This document shows, piece by piece, positions 61,733 to 64,000 of a stretch of 64,000 nt of DNA. How positions within the stretch are numbered: the first letter of the stretch is position 1; every line of letters begins with the position of its first letter. The notes beneath the pieces are model-generated. The model had not been told where the DNA came from. It did no database searches and saw only the letters and a program-made list of their open reading frames with translations. Both the position numbers and the translations under genes were made by a program. Source of the DNA: WTFY01 sp964614915. GTDB lineage: Bacteria > Pseudomonadota > Gammaproteobacteria > UBA4575. The stretch spans positions 62,001-126,000 of the forward strand of contig CAZTNC010000019.1 of NCBI GenBank assembly GCA_964614915.1, given 5' to 3'.

Positions 61733-62704
61733 ATGAGCAAATTGAAAGTCATCGTCTCGCGCGCCTGGCCTGCGGAAGTGGAAGCTACTCTGAAAGAGAA
61801 ATATGACGTGCAGCTGAATGAGACCGACGTTGCCATGAGCAAGGATGAAATGAAGCAGGCACTGGGTAACTGTGATGCATTCCTGCCGACCGTGACGGAC
61901 CCTGTCGATGCGGAGGTATTGAGCGCCGAACCGCTGCGTGCGCGGTTTATCGGCAATTTCGGTGTGGGGTTCAACCATATTGATCTGGATGCAGCGAAAG
62001 CCCGTGGGCTGACCGTAACCAATACACCTGAAGTGCTCACCGACTGCACAGCGGACATTGCCATGACGTTGCTGTTGACCGCAGCCAGGCGTACAAGCGA
62101 GGGGGAACGCCACCTGCGTGCCAATGCCTGGACGGGTTGGCGACCCACGCACCTGCTGGCTACCAAGGTGACAGGCAAGACCCTGGGCATGATCGGCATG
62201 GGGCGGATTGCACAGGCCATGGCAAAGCGTGCGCACCATGGCTTTGGAATGAAAATTATCTTTGTAGACCCCTACCCTCCCTCCGATGATGTGATACAGC
62301 AATTCAACGCCACACAGTGCGAATCGATCGATGAAGTTCTTGCAAACTCGGATTTCGTATCAATCCACTGTCCAGGCGGCAAGGAAACCTATCATCTCCT
62401 AAACAAAGAAAACCTTTCCAAAATGAAGTCCAGCGCATTCCTGATCAATTCAGCGCGTGGCGATGTCGTGGACAATGATGCGCTGATAGAGGCATTGAAA
62501 AATGACACGATTGCAGGTGCAGGCCTGGACGTATTTGAAGGCGAGCCCAACCTGGATAAGCGTTTTCTTGAGCTGGAAAATGCCGTACTACTTCCTCATC
62601 TGGGCAGTGCCTCGACTGAAACACGTATTGCGATGGGTAACCGTGTATTGGAAAACCTGGCTGCATTCGAAGCAGGTGACACACCCAAAGACAAGCTGGT
62701 TTAA
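61733..62704 (+). CDS. hprA: Hydroxypyruvate/glyoxylate reductase (D-2-hydroxyacid dehydrogenase)
   Basis: The enzyme would reduce hydroxypyruvate to D-glycerate with NAD(P)H in the serine cycle. The 323-residue protein has the NAD-binding GKTLGMIGMGRIAQAMAKRA, the catalytic arginine in INSARGDVVDN, the glutamate in LDVFEGEPNLDK and the histidine in LLPHLGSAS. It resembles the glyoxylate reductase (GyaR/GRHPR) branch more than Methylobacterium HprA, so substrate is set by context. It is 12 bases after mtkB, with an AGGAG site. Confidence 0.87.
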   Translation: MSKLKVIVSRAWPAEVEATLKEKYDVQLNETDVAMSKDEMKQALGNCDAFLPTVTDPVDAEVLSAEPLRARFIGNFGVGFNHIDLDAAKARGLTVTNTPEVLTDCTADIAMTLLLTAARRTSEGERHLRANAWTGWRPTHLLATKVTGKTLGMIGMGRIAQAMAKRAHHGFGMKIIFVDPYPPSDDVIQQFNATQCESIDEVLANSDFVSIHCPGGKETYHLLNKENLSKMKSSAFLINSARGDVVDNDALIEALKNDTIAGAGLDVFEGEPNLDKRFLELENAVLLPHLGSASTETRIAMGNRVLENLAAFEAGDTPKDKLV

Positions 62705-62788
62705 GTTTATATTACCCCTGCCCAAGCACGGATTCGGTGCATACCTTCCCGAAGCGGGAGGGAGTATTTTGCACCCTTGCTGTATATT

Positions 62789-62816
62789 GCATGTATCGAT
62801 TTGATCTTATACATGC
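62789..62816 (+). repeat. Inverted repeat at the ppc translation start
   Basis: GCATGTAT (62789-62796) and ATACATGC (62809-62816) form a perfect 8-bp stem with a 12-base loop that ends 3 bases before the ppc ATG. No Shine-Dalgarno sequence is visible. The hairpin may control translation, or the repeat may be an operator. Confidence 0.5.
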
Positions 62817-62819
62817 AGC

Positions 62820-64000
62820 ATGAGTGACACCCCTCCTCTTTCCTGGACACAGCTGACGCGGGTTGCCAGTGGCCGTGCCATCATTGATCCAGCCGCAAGT
62901 TATGAGAACAAACTTGTAGACCTGCTGTACGAACAGCTGCTCAGTGTACTGCGCACGCGGCAACCTGACATAGAAGCCTTCATAGAGGGTCACAGAGACA
63001 TTCGTGAAGGTACGGATACACAAATCCTGTACATACTGGAAGCCTATGGCATCTGGTTCCAGCTACTTAGCATTGCCGAGCAAAATGCAAACGTACAGCA
63101 ACGCCGCCAGATTGAAAAAGAGTACGGACGCCGCCGTGTGCCGGGAACTTTTGCCCATACGTTTTCCATGGCAGCCCAGCACGATATCCCCGCAGAAGAA
63201 ATCCAGAAAGTCCTGAACAGGAGTTTTTTCTGTCCGGTCATCACTGCACATCCCACAGAAGCCAAGCGTGTAACTGTGCTGGAAATTCACCGGCGCATAT
63301 ACATTCTTCTGAAACAAGTGGAACTAACCCGCTGGACGCCGCGGGAGCGTGACGAGCTGATCCATGAACTGCGCAACGAGATCGACCTGCTTTGGTTAAC
63401 GGGCGAGATCCGCCTGGAAAAACCTACCGTGGCCCAAGAGGTTACGTGGGGGCTGCACTTTTTTACGGAATCCCTGTTTGACAGCGCAATGAAATTCTAC
63501 GCTGAATTGGACCGTGCCTTGAGAAAAGTGTATCCGCACATTGAATTTGAGGTGCCGCCGGTATTTCGTTTCGGCTCCTGGATCGGCGGTGACCGGGATG
63601 GAAACCCGAATGTGGATACTGAAGTCACTGCCTACGCTCTTCGTGAAAACGCTAGGGCCAGCCTGAGGCGGTATCGCCAGGATTTACGTGAGCTTTGTGC
63701 CAAACTCAGTATTGCCAGCCACTCTTTGAGAGTTCCTGAGCACTTTCTCAATGCCCTCGAACAAAAACTTGAAATGCTGGGGGAAACAGAATCCTTTTCG
63801 AAACGAAATCCAGGCGAGGTATTCCGGCAGTACCTGAGCTGCATGCTGCTCAGTATAGACGCGACACTGGAGCATATTGATGAACCCAGAAAATCCGATA
63901 TCGCTTACCACAGCGCAGCTGATCTGGCGTTTGATCTGCGGACACTTGAGCGCGGACTCAATGATGCCCGATGTGAGCACTTGAGCAGGTCGAATGTAGT
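62820..64000 (+). CDS. ppc: Phosphoenolpyruvate carboxylase, N-terminal part
   Basis: PEP carboxylase makes oxaloacetate from PEP and bicarbonate. The frame runs from the ATG at 62820 to the window edge without a stop, about 393 residues of an expected 900. The catalytic histidine lies at residue 144 in CPVITAHPTEAKR, and RFGSWIGGDRDGNPNVD is the conserved PEP-binding region. The first 130 residues (IIDPAASYENKLVDLLYEQL, VPGTFAHTFSMAAQ) differ from the E. coli-type N terminus, so it may belong to the serine-cycle-type branch. Its place after hprA makes it the carboxylation step of the cycle. Confidence 0.94.
   Translation, partial: MSDTPPLSWTQLTRVASGRAIIDPAASYENKLVDLLYEQLLSVLRTRQPDIEAFIEGHRDIREGTDTQILYILEAYGIWFQLLSIAEQNANVQQRRQIEKEYGRRRVPGTFAHTFSMAAQHDIPAEEIQKVLNRSFFCPVITAHPTEAKRVTVLEIHRRIYILLKQVELTRWTPRERDELIHELRNEIDLLWLTGEIRLEKPTVAQEVTWGLHFFTESLFDSAMKFYAELDRALRKVYPHIEFEVPPVFRFGSWIGGDRDGNPNVDTEVTAYALRENARASLRRYRQDLRELCAKLSIASHSLRVPEHFLNALEQKLEMLGETESFSKRNPGEVFRQYLSCMLLSIDATLEHIDEPRKSDIAYHSAADLAFDLRTLERGLNDARCEHLSRSNV

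Noticed and set aside
1..64000. CRISPR arrays, prophage or replication origins
   Set aside because: No regularly spaced repeats, phage structural genes or DnaA-box clusters were noticed.

Overview
The window reads as a piece of a gammaproteobacterial chromosome. Supporting blocks are hemA-prfA-prmC facing a TPR lipoprotein-lolB-ispE-tRNA-Gln-prs-rplY-pth-ychF block, gatCAB beside mreBCD, glnE-ilvE-hldE, a lipopolysaccharide core locus (waaF, waaA, kdkA, a second GT9 heptosyltransferase) and a thiC with a TPP riboswitch. The organism is Gram-negative (LolB, TolC, Kdo and heptose enzymes). GTG and TTG starts are common. I cannot name a genus.

Layout. 1-4.2 kb: the 3' end of GTP-dependent PEP carboxykinase with a clear terminator, a SLOG/YpsA-like protein, a secreted SYLF-domain protein, a cytochrome c and an AGCS amino-acid:Na+ symporter. 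4.3-11.3 kb: tRNA-Met, then the leftward housekeeping block, with tRNA-Gln in front of prs. 11.3-12.7 kb: a lone, apparently intact TnpB in the hemA/lolB-operon divergent gap. 12.8-25.9 kb: hemA-prfA-prmC, gatCAB, mreBCD, a ChaN-like protein, RNase D, a BolA-family protein and MetY. 26-30.5 kb: three small proteins of unknown function, pdxH, msrA, thiC and its riboswitch. 30.5-46 kb: a Gfo/Idh oxidoreductase plus radical SAM pair, then the LPS core region with two FkbM methyltransferases, a DUF6165-like protein and three kinase-fold proteins. 46-53.5 kb: ilvE, glnE and a Fur-boxed ferric-iron ABC importer. 53.6-64 kb: ilvD with a structured leader, then a one-carbon block.

The one-carbon block is the most striking part. 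A 5-formyl-THF cyclo-ligase homologue is followed 2 bases later by a homologue of formylmethanofuran:tetrahydromethanopterin formyltransferase (Ftr/FhcD). No other formyltransferase/hydrolase subunit is visible in the window. Directly downstream lie the serine-cycle genes: serine-glyoxylate aminotransferase, malyl-CoA lyase, both malate-CoA ligase subunits, a hydroxypyruvate/glyoxylate reductase and the start of PEP carboxylase. Together these would convert serine and glyoxylate to hydroxypyruvate, glycerate, PEP and oxaloacetate, and convert malate to malyl-CoA, which is cleaved to acetyl-CoA and glyoxylate. The orphan Ftr/cyclo-ligase pair may supply or balance formyl-C1 units for this cycle. 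Its pterin and role are inference.

Other points worth checking are an apparent AUC start for mreC, a Cys-rich reading frame beyond the UGA of the DUF6165 gene, a leader ORF and two hairpins before ilvD, an inverted repeat overlapping the ppc translation start, and the unassigned Gfo/Idh-radical SAM operon.
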